This document shows positions 1 to 18,210 of a stretch of DNA of 64,000 nt, one piece after another. A program made the translations under genes and the position numbers. The notes under the pieces were generated by a model. That model was not told where the DNA came from and did not search any database. It worked only from the letters and a program-made list of their open reading frames with translations. Every line of letters starts with the position of its first letter. The first letter of the stretch is position 1. Origin of the DNA: Paramecium octaurelia (Eukaryota; Ciliophora; Oligohymenophorea; Peniculida; Parameciidae); contig CAJJDP010000103.1 in assembly GCA_905182995.1 (NCBI GenBank), positions 248,001 through 312,000 on the forward strand. Reading direction: 5' to 3'.

Positions 1-397
1 ATCAAAACAAGTACTAAAATCTGACAGGTAAATTGAGAATGCATGATTGTAGCCCAAAGTGGACATACTCAAACTCATCTTGGATGGGTGTCTCCAGTGG
101 ATTACAGATTTGGAAGAACAATGTTGTATATCACTTGTGCGATTGGATTCTTTTGTGCATACATGGACCCAGGAGTCTTACATGAAGCAGTATGAATCAC
201 ATTTAATTTTAGTTTGGCCATTTCAAATAACCACCCAGATATGTGTTGGTAATGTTTCTGCAATAATCATATAGGGATTCGGAAAAGGACTTGATGGAGA
301 GGAGAAGAAGTTGAATGAATAAATATTAGACAGACATCATGCAGAAGAATAACTAGAGCATTTCAAACACAACATCACCTAATATGATGGTAAATGA
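1..397 (+). CDS. 3' part of a gene for a small membrane protein (5' end outside window)
   Basis: Product not recognised. The reading frame enters from the left edge and is spliced at three short introns (28-52, 190-212, 249-274), ending at TGA 395-397. The joined protein piece has one hydrophobic segment (about LYITCAIGFFCAY) followed by a hydrophilic tail rich in Glu, Lys and His that contains two in-frame TAA codons read as Gln. A single membrane span with a charged tail would suit a small subunit of a mitochondrial or other membrane complex, but that is only a guess. All three introns are 23-26 nt with GT...TAG ends, and only their removal keeps the frame open. The next gene lies tail to tail, 75 bp away. 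Confidence 0.7.
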
Positions 398-472
398 TTT
401 AATCCAAACATATAAAAATATACATGAATAATTAAATAAAATACAAAAAAGGGGTAACAAAAACAAAATCAT

Positions 473-1514
473 TCACTTCTCCAAAAGTTACTACAATACT
501 TCAGGAATAGGCTTCGATCTCTTCCTTATTGTCTTCACAAGTGCAATAGCATCTTCCAGAGAATAATTTAAATCCAATACTAAATAGAGTATGACTGTTT
601 AAATGCTCCTCTGAATGCCATCGGTGCAATGAACATAGACACACTTACCCTCCTGCATCAGTTTCTTCAAGATCTGATGAGCTTGCATTCCCTTCTTCAA
701 GAAGGATCGCTTATTGCAATCTTGGATAGGACAATGCGAATACGTAATCTGATAAGATTCACAAGATTTCCGTATGTGATCAAAGTAATCTTCCTGCAAA
801 TCCTTGTTTATCAGATCTTCAGTGGTTTGTAAGTTGACTATGGCTTCAACTCCCAATTTCTAAAGAATGTGAAGTTCACTAAAAGCTTATGTTGAAATGT
901 TACTCGGTGTAGAGGAATGAACCCACATAGATGTTGTCCACTAGTTGGTTGTAGCTGAGGGCAAAATCGACCTCAGAATCTATGATGTCGATAACATTGT
1001 TGATGATGGGATGTTAAGTAAATAGTCTGACTGCATTTCGTTCCCAGATGTGATTTTATTGGTATTTATAGGCATAGGAATGAATGGACTTACTTGGGAT
1101 TTCCAATTCCATCCTATACTCATATTCATTGTCATCAGTAAGGAATTAGTCGAGTCTAATTTTAGATCTTCCCTTTTCTGAATATAAATTTACAAACATC
1201 TTGGTATCGTGAAATGAGTTCACTTTCATTCTTATTTTGATGTGGTTCCATGCATCGTCCACATCATTTTGGGAATTCAATACTCTGCTTATTCCATCTT
1301 CCCATTCTACAATCTGTCGATTGCTTTATTTCACTATCACGTATCTGTAATTCATGGGTAAACAACAACACTCTACTCTGGCTCTCCAAACATCTCCTGG
1401 ATTCCATTCCATCTAAATTCCATTTTACACATTCCATTACACTAAATGACAATCGCCAACAATTAGAATGACTTCCCCGTAATTCACGTGTCTTTAAATG
1501 GAAATAGAGCTCAT
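473..1514 (-). CDS. Laforin-like glucan phosphatase: two CBM20-like modules plus dual-specificity phosphatase
   Basis: Predicted 338-residue glucan phosphatase that would bind glycogen or amylopectin and remove phosphate monoesters. One 25-nt intron (879-903) splits it. Residues about 8-75 resemble a CBM20 starch-binding module (VILIVGD near the start, WNPGDVWRARV in the middle, YRYVIV and WEDG at the end). A second, similar fold signature follows (about 85-160: WNHIKIRM ... YAYKYQ ... HIWERNAVRLF). The C-terminal half is a dual-specificity phosphatase with YVGSFLYT, a candidate general-acid Asp in PIQDC, and the catalytic motif HCTDGIQRS (C-x5-R). Known laforins have one CBM20 followed by the phosphatase, and laforin has been reported in ciliates. 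The start at 1512-1514 gives M-S-S-I and puts the first module at the N-terminus. The second CBM assignment is an inference from weak sequence similarity. Confidence 0.85.
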
Positions 1515-1794
1515 TTTGTTTAAATATATATTTATCAATTACTTTTATTAAATAAATCTAACCTAAATATAATTTCAAAATTATTAATAATAGCTCATAC
1601 TTCTTATTACACAATATGAATATTCTAATCGCATTCATCCTCCGTATTATTTAATAACCAGGCATCCTGATCAAAATTAATTAACATATTGGTTGGATTA
1701 TCAATAATTTAGAATTGTTATTACGACCGATTAAAATTATGATGGTTAATGATTAAACCATACTATTTATGACGAAATGATTTTATTTTATTTA
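1515..1794. other. AT-rich intergenic region with one doubtful micro-ORF
   Basis: This gap separates a reverse gene from a forward gene and should hold two promoters. It is very AT-rich. On the reverse strand a frame of about 30 codons (ATG near 1685 down to TGA near 1595) encodes an acidic peptide (NNTEDECDQN) that looks coding in composition, but no intron joins it to a larger gene. It could be a relic or a tiny gene. Nothing else stands out. Confidence 0.3.
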
Positions 1795-2181
1795 ATGAGA
1801 CACAAATCAAATGGACAATAACTAATTATTGAAGGATCGCACCTTTTCTTAGGTGATGAGTCAGTCAACTCATTCAAACCAAGATTCTCTAAATACAAGA
1901 ACTTTTACACTAAGAAACCCCTCTTTGAATTTCATTATGTGACTCCAACCCAGAAACATGCTAAGGAAATACTTGACAAAATTTGCCATGTCAATAAAAA
2001 GCTTTTGATTACTGAGAGACCAGAATCGTCCTTCTAAAAACGAAAAGAATTCTCTGTTGATCAATCTTTAACTACAAGGGGGTCAATATAAAAAAAATAG
2101 ATTAGAATCAAATCCATGAACAGATCAAATATTCAAAGCAAACTCTCAGATTAAGATTGGTTAGCATTCGTATTGGATTGA
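1795..2181 (+). CDS. Hypothetical basic protein, 128 residues
   Basis: Function not recognised. The single open frame runs from ATG 1795 to TGA 2179-2181 and reads TAA/TAG as Gln several times. An in-frame ATG at 1777 would add six residues; 1795 is chosen because the extension is purely hydrophobic and AT-rich. The protein starts with MRHKSNGQQLIIEG and is rich in Lys, Arg, Phe and Ser, with the stretch KRKEFSVDQSLTTRGS near the C-terminus. It has no membrane segment or signal peptide. It lies tail to tail with the trichocyst-like gene on the other strand, 150 bp away. Composition, not homology, is the evidence that it is real. Confidence 0.55.
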
Positions 2182-2331
2182 AAATACTTAATCTTTCATG
2201 AAATAAAAACTGATTTTTTTCGATGAATGTGTTTTTTAAATTTAGATAGTATTCCTCTCTTGCAATTTCTATGACAAATATATAATATTATTCTATATTA
2301 AACTACATGAAATTGAGTGATAATATTTTAA

Positions 2332-3594
2332 TCAAAAATATTCAAATTCTTCTCCCGCTGACATTCGCAATGCCAATTGTTCCTTCAGAGTTCTCAATGA
2401 TTTATTCAGTAACCCAATGGTTTAAGACACAACATCTCTGTCAGAATCCCTAAGAGTAACGACTCAACCATTACCTCTATGATCTTGAATCCTAGTAATC
2501 CTAAGCCTCTTATTCGCAAATAGTGAATCGATCATCTCTAGACTATTGAAGCATTTGCAATCTCTAATTCACATTGTCTAGAGTGGCTTAAGTCTATTCG
2601 ATTATTTCGTTCACTCTAGAGATGTATACATATCAAATACATTGCCAAATCAGTTATTGCGGATGCCAAAGTGCTTTCAGTTGTGTTGATTGAAATGACA
2701 AGCAAATTTCGAGTCTTCTCATATGCTTGAACTCTTTTTTCTTCTGAGAACTTCTCAAGATCCATAGAATCATGAACTTATTCTAATAATTAATCAATAA
2801 GCAAGATGACATTCTCAACTTGAGCTGAATCTTACAATTAATGAACCCTAGAGGTAATAGTGGCTAAAGCTTTGAACATTTTACCCCAAGAGGTTCTGTA
2901 AGTGAATTTGCCTATGATATTGATTTGAAATAAGAAGTACTTGCTCTTTTGATGGATGCTCCGAAATGTTTTTACAGTAATTCAATTCCATTGTTATTCA
3001 ACTAAATGAAGGAGTTGTCATGTGTCTACAGATTCTCTGTGAACAGTGTTCTAGCCTACACCAAGATGGCAATAACATCTTCGTGTTCATGTATTTTATG
3101 TTCAAACTCCTCACTTTCCTCTTCTCTTTATTGATCCAATTCATTCAACTCTTCATTGAATTCTTTGAGCTCTCCTTGCTTTTGCGCGATTAATTTCTAT
3201 AAGATATCTCTCTTTGGATAAAGTTCACCTTCCAATCTTGCTTCCAACTTAATGCGCTCATTGTCACTCACTTTGATATTCTAATCTAAATTTTAGAGAT
3301 CCTATATGGAATGTTTAGAGATCTTACCACAGTGCAGGAGTCTTGATAGTCCTTATGTGAAACATCCTCTTCTTTCTAATCTTAATAATATCTATCCTCT
3401 ATTTATTGTAAAGTTCCCATTAATCTTTCAATCGGTTCTTAGGTTTGCAATTACAAGTAAATTGTATCAAGAAGAGTGTGACCAAATCTGTTTCGATCAA
3501 GTTATTCAATTTGTTATTTCATATCAACATCCTCCAATGCGTAGTTTATCATCACAAGAAATGACAATAAGACAAATTTGTTCACGTTTTTCAT
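2332..3594 (-). CDS. Probable trichocyst matrix protein (secreted coiled-coil protein)
   Basis: A 385-residue protein assembled over four introns (3302-3327, 2912-2940, 2616-2640, 2450-2474). It begins with a signal peptide (MKNVNKFVLLSFLVMINYA). The rest is almost all heptad-rich helix with few Cys: one in TVVD context (DSCTVV), one near the C-terminus (FTICEQEAQDYQDSR). Trichocyst matrix proteins are a large Paramecium family of about 350-400 residue secretory precursors with this plan; they crystallise into the extrusible core of trichocysts after proteolytic processing. The late pattern C..E...Y...R..R..E followed by a helical tail (LNKSLRTLKEQLALRMSAG) fits that family. The spliced length is an exact multiple of three. 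The family call rests on architecture and remembered motif spacing; another secreted coiled-coil protein is possible. Confidence 0.62.
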
Positions 3595-3631
3595 AAAAAT
3601 TAAATATTATATATATATATAATTATATAAT

Positions 3632-10624
<6,993 letters not shown>

Positions 10625-10635
10625 TTTTTAATCAT

Positions 10636-12802
10636 TCAATTGCCAATACAATATATAATGCAAAAATCATGTATTCTTTGAGATTCCTTTACAATTCCTC
10701 TTAAATTTTCAGTACTATATGTTCTCTTTATCTGATTTGATCCAATTAAAAGAGTTCCAAATCTATTTTGAAACTCAAGCATCTGTTCTGATACTCCTTA
10801 AAAGTTGGAACATTTCCAGTCTTTCCTCCAATTAAATAAGGAATAGTTTCTGCTTCTATCAACCCTTATCAAAAAAGGATCAATTCTCAATATTTTTGTA
10901 TATATTTATAATACCTTCTTTGATAAGATCTATTTGAGTTAATATCATTCAATAATTTTGAAAGACTGTCTTATACAATTGAGATGATATATTATTTGAT
11001 TTATCAGACTCTTCTATAAGGTATATTCTTTTACCTACTTATAATAAGTTATTGAGGAATAGAATTTATACTGAGGACTATTTGCGCTGATTATGGAATA
11101 TTTTGAAAATTTAAGTTTAATTAAATGAATAATGATTTTAAATTAGGACTAAAAATGACTCAAATTAATTTTATAATAATTTAAATAATTCTCATTTTTA
11201 TAAGATTTTTCGATGAGAATTGAATTATTCTCTATCCTAGACTTGACTGTGTCTTTCGGTATAAAAATTGTTTCGCTTGCTGGCTTAAGTGATTATAAAA
11301 TAAATATATTACAAACTTCCTCCTCTTAAGGTTCCTCGTTTAATCCTTATAGGTTTAATTTGAAATCAAACTTTTTCTTCATTGTTTATTGAGCAAATTA
11401 GATGTATTTCTTAACAATTTCATCAGCCTTCTAAGTGGTTTATTTATTGATGTGTTATGATTTAGTGCCCAACTCACTGATTATTTTTTTGGAATTGGAT
11501 GATTTAGCTTTGGTACTCACTAATTTTTGATTTTATTATGAATTATACTATGATGGGATCATATATTTAAATTCAACTTTCTATTTACTTTCCACAGTGT
11601 TCAATCCCTTGATTTAATCATGAATCTTCAGCATCAGATCCTCAGAGATTGGCGGAGGTCTTTTGTAAGTTCGATCTGTCAAACAACCTCCCTTGGCAAT
11701 TTTATCAATTTAAGAAGTTGTAATTTTCTTGGGCAAAGGTTAATATACTTTTTTGAGTGCTTCTTGTTTAGTTGAGGTACTACTATGCATACTCCCATTA
11801 TTATTATTATGATCTTGTCTAATACTTTTTTATTAACCTTAAAATCCTTGAACAGAAGTACTCATAGGCAGCAAATCGGAGGAGACTGTACTTCTCAATT
11901 GCTTCATCTTCTGATATTCCTTAAGCATTCTCTATATCGTTTATGAATCACTCTACATTCTCGTCAACTTAGGTTTAGCATCAAAATCATTGAATTGCTC
12001 GACCCCATTACCCAATTCCAGAGGTTCCTCCTTATTTTACTTAATAGTAGATAATATTTTAGATTCACTTTTAGAATTAGTCCCTCTAATAGACATTGTT
12101 ATACCTTTTTTAGAGCTGTCAGCTTGTTTGCGTTGCTTGATGCTCTTCGAATAAGTGGATTGCTTCTTGCGCTTTCCATATAGTTGATTCACTTGCATAA
12201 TGCAATCTTTCAGTGTGATGTCAGACTATTCTGACTGATTTAATTGCTAAATGTTTTTGATAATCTGTAATCCTCTAAAATCGAGACCTTACTTATTAGT
12301 TTCTTGAGTGCCTTCCTCATAAATGTCATGAGCCTGAGTTTCAAAACTCATATTCTCTGTCAATTTTGAATTCAACACTTGCCTGCTTATTACTTGTTAT
12401 TGACTTTATTCGCGATCCTTCTAATAAAACAATTTGTCATATCTGTTGTTTCTCTTATTCATGATCTTGTGAGCATCTGTCACACACAAATTTGGATGCA
12501 AATGCTTGTAATTCTGAGTATAAAAGTCTGTAAGGATATCAACGCGTGGTTTGACCTCCTCTTAGTTGTAGAATCTTGTAATATAACATTACCAACACCA
12601 TATACCTTTTCAAATATTCCATCCGCTCATCTAAGATTACATAATCCTTAAAATATATTACATGCGGGGCGTGAGGGATCTATGCAATGATTTCGTTAAT
12701 AGGCTTCGCAAAGTAGAAATTAAAAGCTTCAAAATACTTCTCCTGCAAATACTCACTCATTTTTGTCCTAGCACCGATTTTGCATAAATCACAACTCTTC
12801 AT
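10636..12802 (-). CDS. Hypothetical protein, about 689 residues, with unusual 3' splicing
   Basis: Function not recognised. It starts MKSCDLCKIGARTKMSEYL, with a C-x2-C pair at the very N-terminus that hints at a metal site but is not matched by a second pair nearby. The middle is polar and Gln/Lys/Ser-rich (KDCIMQVNQLYGKRKKQSTY), and the C-terminus is basic (FLIRVDRSRNYSLFNWRKD). A 31-nt intron lies near 12577. In the 3' part an in-frame TGA (10945-10947) interrupts an otherwise open frame. It disappears if a 37-nt intron (10930-10966) and a 29-nt intron (10886-10914) are removed, and the spliced length then becomes an exact multiple of three (690 codons). If the 37-nt intron is not real, the protein would stop at 10945. 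The stop at 10636 lies 12 bp from the start of the BEACH gene. Confidence 0.6.
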
Positions 12803-12874
12803 TTTATTAAATAATTCATATAAAATCAAGACTGTCTGAATTAATTTTTGAAATAAGCCGAAACATTATATATA

Positions 12875-14119
12875 TCATTTTGACAGCAATTGCATCTCCA
12901 ACTTTTTATTATCCTAGGCTATCACTCGAATCTAACATCATCTATAAATGATTTACCCTATCCTCCATGTCCTTAATCTCTTCCTCATAATCCACATCTC
13001 TTATTAACCCTCTTAACTTTGAGTTCTCTTCTTCCAAGAGTTTAATCTATTTAATAATTCTAATTCTAATACATTTTCGATTACTTTGTCTCTACTACTA
13101 TCGTTTTATTAATGTCTTCTGCTTACTTTTTCATCATAATTTGCGGTATCAAATTTAAATCTATATTACACCTCTTCGTGTTTCAACTTTTAATATGCAA
13201 TCTAGTGTTGTTGCACTTCTAACTATAATTATTCAATGTTTTAATCAATTTTCATTCCTTCCTAAATTTATTAATTCAGTTTTTCATTCTCAATTATCAA
13301 TCCAGTAATTTTATCCTCCAAATCGACTATTAAATTTTCTATTTTATTTTCTTGATTCATTTACTCTAATTCATTCAATTTCTAACAATCAAACTACTCA
13401 AATTATTATAATAAATTGTCATATTGACCTTCCAATTCCTCCAATTTTTTAGTCTATTAATCCTTCTCTTTCCTGAGTTATTCAACATTACTAATTTTTA
13501 CTAATTGCTAATTATCCAGATTTAATTTTTCGTTTAATTTTGAAAGCATTAAAATTTTGTTTTCCAACTCCTTAATGAATTGGGTACTATTCCCTCTCTA
13601 AATACTTGACTCTAACTAAAATATTTATTATTGCAATGCATGATTCTGATTCTTCAAAATTTGAACATCAGATTCTAACTTTTGGGTTGTTGTATGAGAC
13701 ACATTTTAATTAAATGGTTATTGAGAAACTCCTCTAAATTAGATGCAAGGTTTAGAGATTGGAGAATTTGGTTAAAAGTGCTTCTAACTATAGTTCTTCT
13801 ACAAAGGTGAAGTAATCTATTGTTATTATTATTATTGTATTTGAAATTGAGTATTTCTGCGAAGTGGAGCAGGACTCATAAAAATCGCATTATTCTCATT
13901 GAGTCTGCTGGCATTGTTGATACTCACTTAATCCATAGTTTGATTTTATTATTTGACCTTGAATTGCTCATTGTAATTTTGATTATTTTTATAATCACTA
14001 TTGAGTGTAATAGCAGTTTTGAATTATTTATGTTTAGGTGTTGTGCCACAATTATCTAGATCTTGATTGAAATCAATTTGAGATAATGGTTGTCTCGTTG
14101 CTTTAATTTGTGTATTCAT
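12875..14119 (-). CDS. Coiled-coil protein with low-complexity N-terminus, 414 residues
   Basis: Single open frame of 415 codons without introns, ATG 14117-14119 to TGA 12875-12877. The N-terminal third is polar and Asn/Gln/Thr-rich (MNTQIKATRQPLSQIDF) with a run of eight Gln from TAA/CAA/TAG codons. From about residue 150 onward it is a long coiled coil (KELENKILMLSKLNEKLNLD). It ends LEMQLLSK. Such proteins in Paramecium are often cytoskeletal or basal-body associated, but nothing in this one proves it. The neighbours on both sides are also reverse-strand genes. Confidence 0.8.
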
Positions 14120-14165
14120 AACTGTTAAATTATATATTTTTATAAACAAAATTGTTAGTAGCATA

Positions 14166-14741
14166 TCAACCAAATGATTGATCCAATGCTTCTTTTTTTT
14201 TGGTCAATTCTTGAACCTGCAATTCTAATTGTTATATTTTTGAGACCAATTGTTTTTTCTCTTCCAAAAAGAGTTTTCTCTCTTCATGAAATTACTTCTT
14301 CTCTTCTTCATATCGCTTGAAGCGTTCACGCACTTTTTGTTGTATTTACTATAACTACTATTTAAATTGATTTGAAGGACCAAAATCAGACGTTTAACTT
14401 GAAATGGATTAACAGAGTAAGAACTCTTTATGCTCTGTGTTTTATTTGCGTGTAATTGAAAGATCACTCTTTTGTGGAGTTACTGAAATTCTAGCTATAT
14501 TATTAATGCTGGGTTCATTCAAGCTCTTTCGACTTTATATAGTTTTCGTAATAGAGGGCGATTTACTCTGCATGTATGAATTTAGAAGAGTTTGGAATTA
14601 TTTGAGTCGATTGTCTTAATTCTTCAATCTCACGCAAGGATTGCTTTGTTGCTCTCTACATTGAATCTTATTCACAGCACGTTTAATATTCTAAGGGGAT
14701 AAACAATGATAAATAGATCCTGACTTAGGTTACGATTACAT
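14166..14741 (-). CDS. Coiled-coil protein, 191 residues
   Basis: Intronless frame from ATG 14739-14741 to TGA 14166-14168. The N-terminal 110 residues are Ser/Asn-rich and basic (MQSQPKSGSIYHCLSP, ISVTPQKSDLSITRKQN), suggestive of a phosphorylated disordered region. The last 75 residues are a strong coiled coil rich in Glu, Lys and Gln (RERFKRYEEEKKQFHEER). Function unknown. The stop lies 47 bp upstream of the start of the next reverse gene. Competing frames overlap the N-terminal part, but only this one is open throughout. Confidence 0.72.
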
Positions 14742-14814
14742 TATAAAATATTAATTATCATATTGATAATTCCTATACTCTATTCAACATTTACTATATA
14801 ATATCTGAAACTCA

Positions 14815-15540
14815 TTAGATGAACCATCTAATTCCATCATGATTAATCTTATTACGGCAGTTCCTTATTATTTATTAAGGATTCTTGGCATACTCATTCC
14901 AAATTTTCAGTAAAATTTCTATATTCGAATTTACTTCCTTGAAGTTGTAATAACTTCTTAAAGAATTATTGTTAGTTAATTTTCATCCTTTATCATGTTA
15001 ATATTATCTTCTTGAATATATTCTAGTGCTTCTTCTAAATAAACAAATCTAAATTAAAATTTACATAATCTTATATAATTCATGTTTAGATAATGTTTCA
15101 GCAATCATAATGCTCAGGCTATCTTTTGTATTAGAAAGAATAACCTTTTTTTGACTAATTAAAACTAAATGTTCTACTGAATCAAAATTATAACTGACTC
15201 TCAATTTACATTGAAAATGTGTAAAAGTCACATTAATGATAAATTTTAATTGTTTTCCATTGTGATTATTAAGATTAATAAGATCTATACTAATTAAGAA
15301 AGTTAAAATAATAGATGATTAATAATAATTTTTATTTTAATAATTATCTAAAAAGTAAAAAATTTGTTGATTTTTTGTGAAGGTAAAATTCTAATCAAAT
15401 AAACATTTATATCTATTGGCAAATTAACTTCTAACTTATCAATTGGGATTTTTAGCGATTATAGATACAAAAACCTAAGACACACGTTAATGTTTGGACC
15501 AAGTTAACTTGAGTATGTAAATTTATTTATGCAACAAAAA
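14815..15540 (-). pseudogene. Reverse-strand coding stretch with broken frame (decayed or unresolved gene)
   Basis: Clear coding character on the reverse strand but no full-length model. In one frame there is a segment around 15060-15420 (KLRVSYNFDSVEHLVLISQK, then DSLSIMIAETLSKHELYKI), and near 14815-14960 a segment ending in EYAKNPQQIIRNCRNKIN and a TGA. They are separated by in-frame TGAs. Joining them needs introns of 16-17 nt (for example gtaaattttaatttag), shorter than normal for Paramecium. No ATG is found upstream of about 15540. I therefore read it as a pseudogene or a gene with wrong bases. Homology was not recognised. Confidence 0.4.
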
Positions 15541-15636
15541 CACTATAACTTATTAATCGATTTTACAAATAATAAAGTAGATAAATATTAAAATTAAATA
15601 ATAATATAGAAAAAATATAAAAATGAATAATCAACT

Positions 15637-18210
15637 TCAAATGAAAACTATTAGAATAAATAGCATAAAATATGTTATAAAAAAAGAAGAGCTTGTACTT
15701 TCTTGATTAGTTAAGGTTTCAGAACTATCTGTGCTATTAGTACTATTAGTATTATCATTACCAGTAGTACTATTTGTATTGTTTGAGTTTTTGCTTGTAT
15801 TTGTTCCATTAGTATTATTTGATGGCTTTATTTAGGGATTACAAATTGCACATTTAGAAGTAGTCGGATTCCAAGTGTACCAATAATTTGACACTTTATA
15901 ACAATCTTTTTAATTCAAAGTCATTGGATCAACATAATTACAATTTCCTGATTTTTCTTGACAAATGATTTAAGATTACCCATTCCAATTTTATAAATTA
16001 GTACAAGTTCCATGCTATTTGTAATAAGAATCACATTGGTGATCTTCACATGAACCAGATGACAACCAGTTACATTTCTAATTGGCTTATCTGCAGGCCT
16101 ATTCATCATCGGTAGCAGATTTACAAGATGTCATTAACGAACAACTTCCACTTTTAGACCAAAAACAGATTCCATCCAAACCCATGGTATTGCAAGCAAC
16201 CTTAGTCTAGTAATTAGAGCATAATTGCCATTAGATACACTTAGTACCATCGAATGTACAACTACCTAATTCTAGACTACAATTAGCAAGATTTTGGGCT
16301 GAGATATCTGAGCATTATTTAACTTTGCATTATGATTCAAGCTCCGACCAAATACAAGTGCCTTCTGTGGCTTATGCATTATTACAAACTAATTTTGATT
16401 TATAAGTGGTACAGCTAGATATGACTAAACATTATTCACCATCAGAAGTGCATTTATCTTTTACATTTATAACTACTAAGTTACATTATTAATGTGTATT
16501 AAAATTGTAATCTGAACAAATTGAATCCCTGCAGATTTATTAAATCTCATTCCAAAAACAAGAATATTTTTCGCTATTGATTTTGCATGACTCTTTAGTT
16601 TTATATGCACTGCAGTCAAATAATGAAATACATCCAGTTAGGCCATTAGTTGTGCAATTTTTATTTGCATTTTAACACTCCTCATGTTTTAAGTAGTATG
16701 CTGAAGAGCAGGTGTCAAATTTCTTGCAAACAGTTTAAGTGTTATTAAGTGCCATTACGGTTTATATGCATTATCCATCATTTCCATTCACACAACCTCC
16801 ATTTGTATTAGTTTCTGAGCATTAAGTTATTGGAATACATTTGGTGCCATCAGTAGTGCAAAAAGGAGAAACCTACTTACATTATTAATCCGTATTCCAT
16901 TAGATACTCTAACAAGAATTGTAACTATAACACTTTCCCTAAGGTTACTCATTCGAAAATTAATTAAAAATCCATAGACATGGACCATTTAGACCTTCCA
17001 TGCAAGCGCCTTTTAAAGTTGTATCTTCACAGTTTTTTATTTTAGCGCATTTTGAATTGAGTCCTACTGTACAACCACTCTTTTGGGTCCAACAGCTAAC
17101 ATGTGAGCTTCCATAAAGATCTTCACATTCTTTATTTCTACAACCACCTCCCTCCTTAACAACGCATACATCTTTTATGAAGGAATCGCAATCTTAATTT
17201 GAAGTTATAGTAGTAGGAGCAAGACTGCAATTCTTATAAATGCATCCACCATTAGCAGTCCAAACGCAGTCAACTCCAAAAATATCTTTAGCACATGCTT
17301 CTAAAGTATTGGCAACCTAACAAGTTCCATTATTCATACATCCTCCTTCTTTCATGGTGATACAAAAACTTAAAAAATTTTAGCATATTTTATTAGTTTT
17401 GAAGTTTTTTGGTGCAATTGAACATACCTTATCTTTGCATGAATTTTCATTCCAATAACAAGGGCTTCCTTCTAAATTCTTTATACATTCAGATTCTAAT
17501 GTGAAGTCTTTACACTGATTTAATGAAGGACTTGCATTATATGAGGTAGTGGTTGTTGTAGTTTAAGTGGTGGTGGTTGAGCTTGTGTTTGAGGTTGTAG
17601 ATACTGAATAGATTATAGTTTAATCCTAACATCCTCCTTGTTAACTTGACTCACAATCAGATATCTAAGATTTACATTAAGAATCCTAATAGAATGTTTT
17701 TGGTAACTCTTCACACTTCTCTGGATATCTACATTTTGATGTATTCTTATCCCAAAAACACCACTTGTGATTCATATCTTATTGACAAGCTATTTCAGTT
17801 TTATAAGAATCACAAATCCCAATTTCTACACATTGAACTCCATCGGTTATGCATCTCTCAGATATTTATTAACATTTGGAGTTATCTTTTTCTACAAATG
17901 CTGTGCATCCAGTGAAGTGACTACAAGATCCGTAACGTAATTGACAAGGTCCATTAGAAACGCAGGATTCACAGGGTTTAAGCTTATTACAAGTATCATT
18001 CGAAAATTGATTACAATATTCCCTAATTATTGATTGCGGTTAATAAATTGTTGTTTCATATTTGCATTGCTGTTTAAATGAATTCCAACTGCATTACAAT
18101 TAACTCATTAAACAATCTGCTTCTGTCAATAGTTAATTACAATAGCATTCTTATCCATTATTACCTGAATATCCTATGTAAAATAGAACTAAAAGGATAA
18201 AGATTTTCAT
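15637..18210 (-). CDS. Cysteine-rich surface protein of the Paramecium surface antigen type, probably GPI-anchored
   Basis: 858 codons in a single frame (2,574 bp, no intron needed). It starts with a signal peptide (MKIFILLVLFYIGYSG) and continues with many repeats of about 60 residues carrying regularly spaced Cys, often in C-x-W motifs (for example CFWSKSGSC, CNWLSSGSCED, QCSWNSFKQQC). A Thr/Ser/Asn-rich stalk of NTN/NST repeats precedes a short hydrophobic C-terminus (FFITYFMLFILIVFI), the layout of a GPI-anchored protein. Paramecium immobilisation antigens and related PSA-domain proteins have this plan and coat the cilia and cell surface. It is shorter than the classical antigens of about 2,000 residues or more, so it is more likely a minor relative than a serotype antigen. 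The middle of the frame was sampled, not read codon by codon. Confidence 0.78.

Noticed and set aside
59..274. 71-codon forward ORF with standard stops
   Set aside because: Out of frame with the spliced membrane-protein gene that covers the same bases; it ignores three clear introns.
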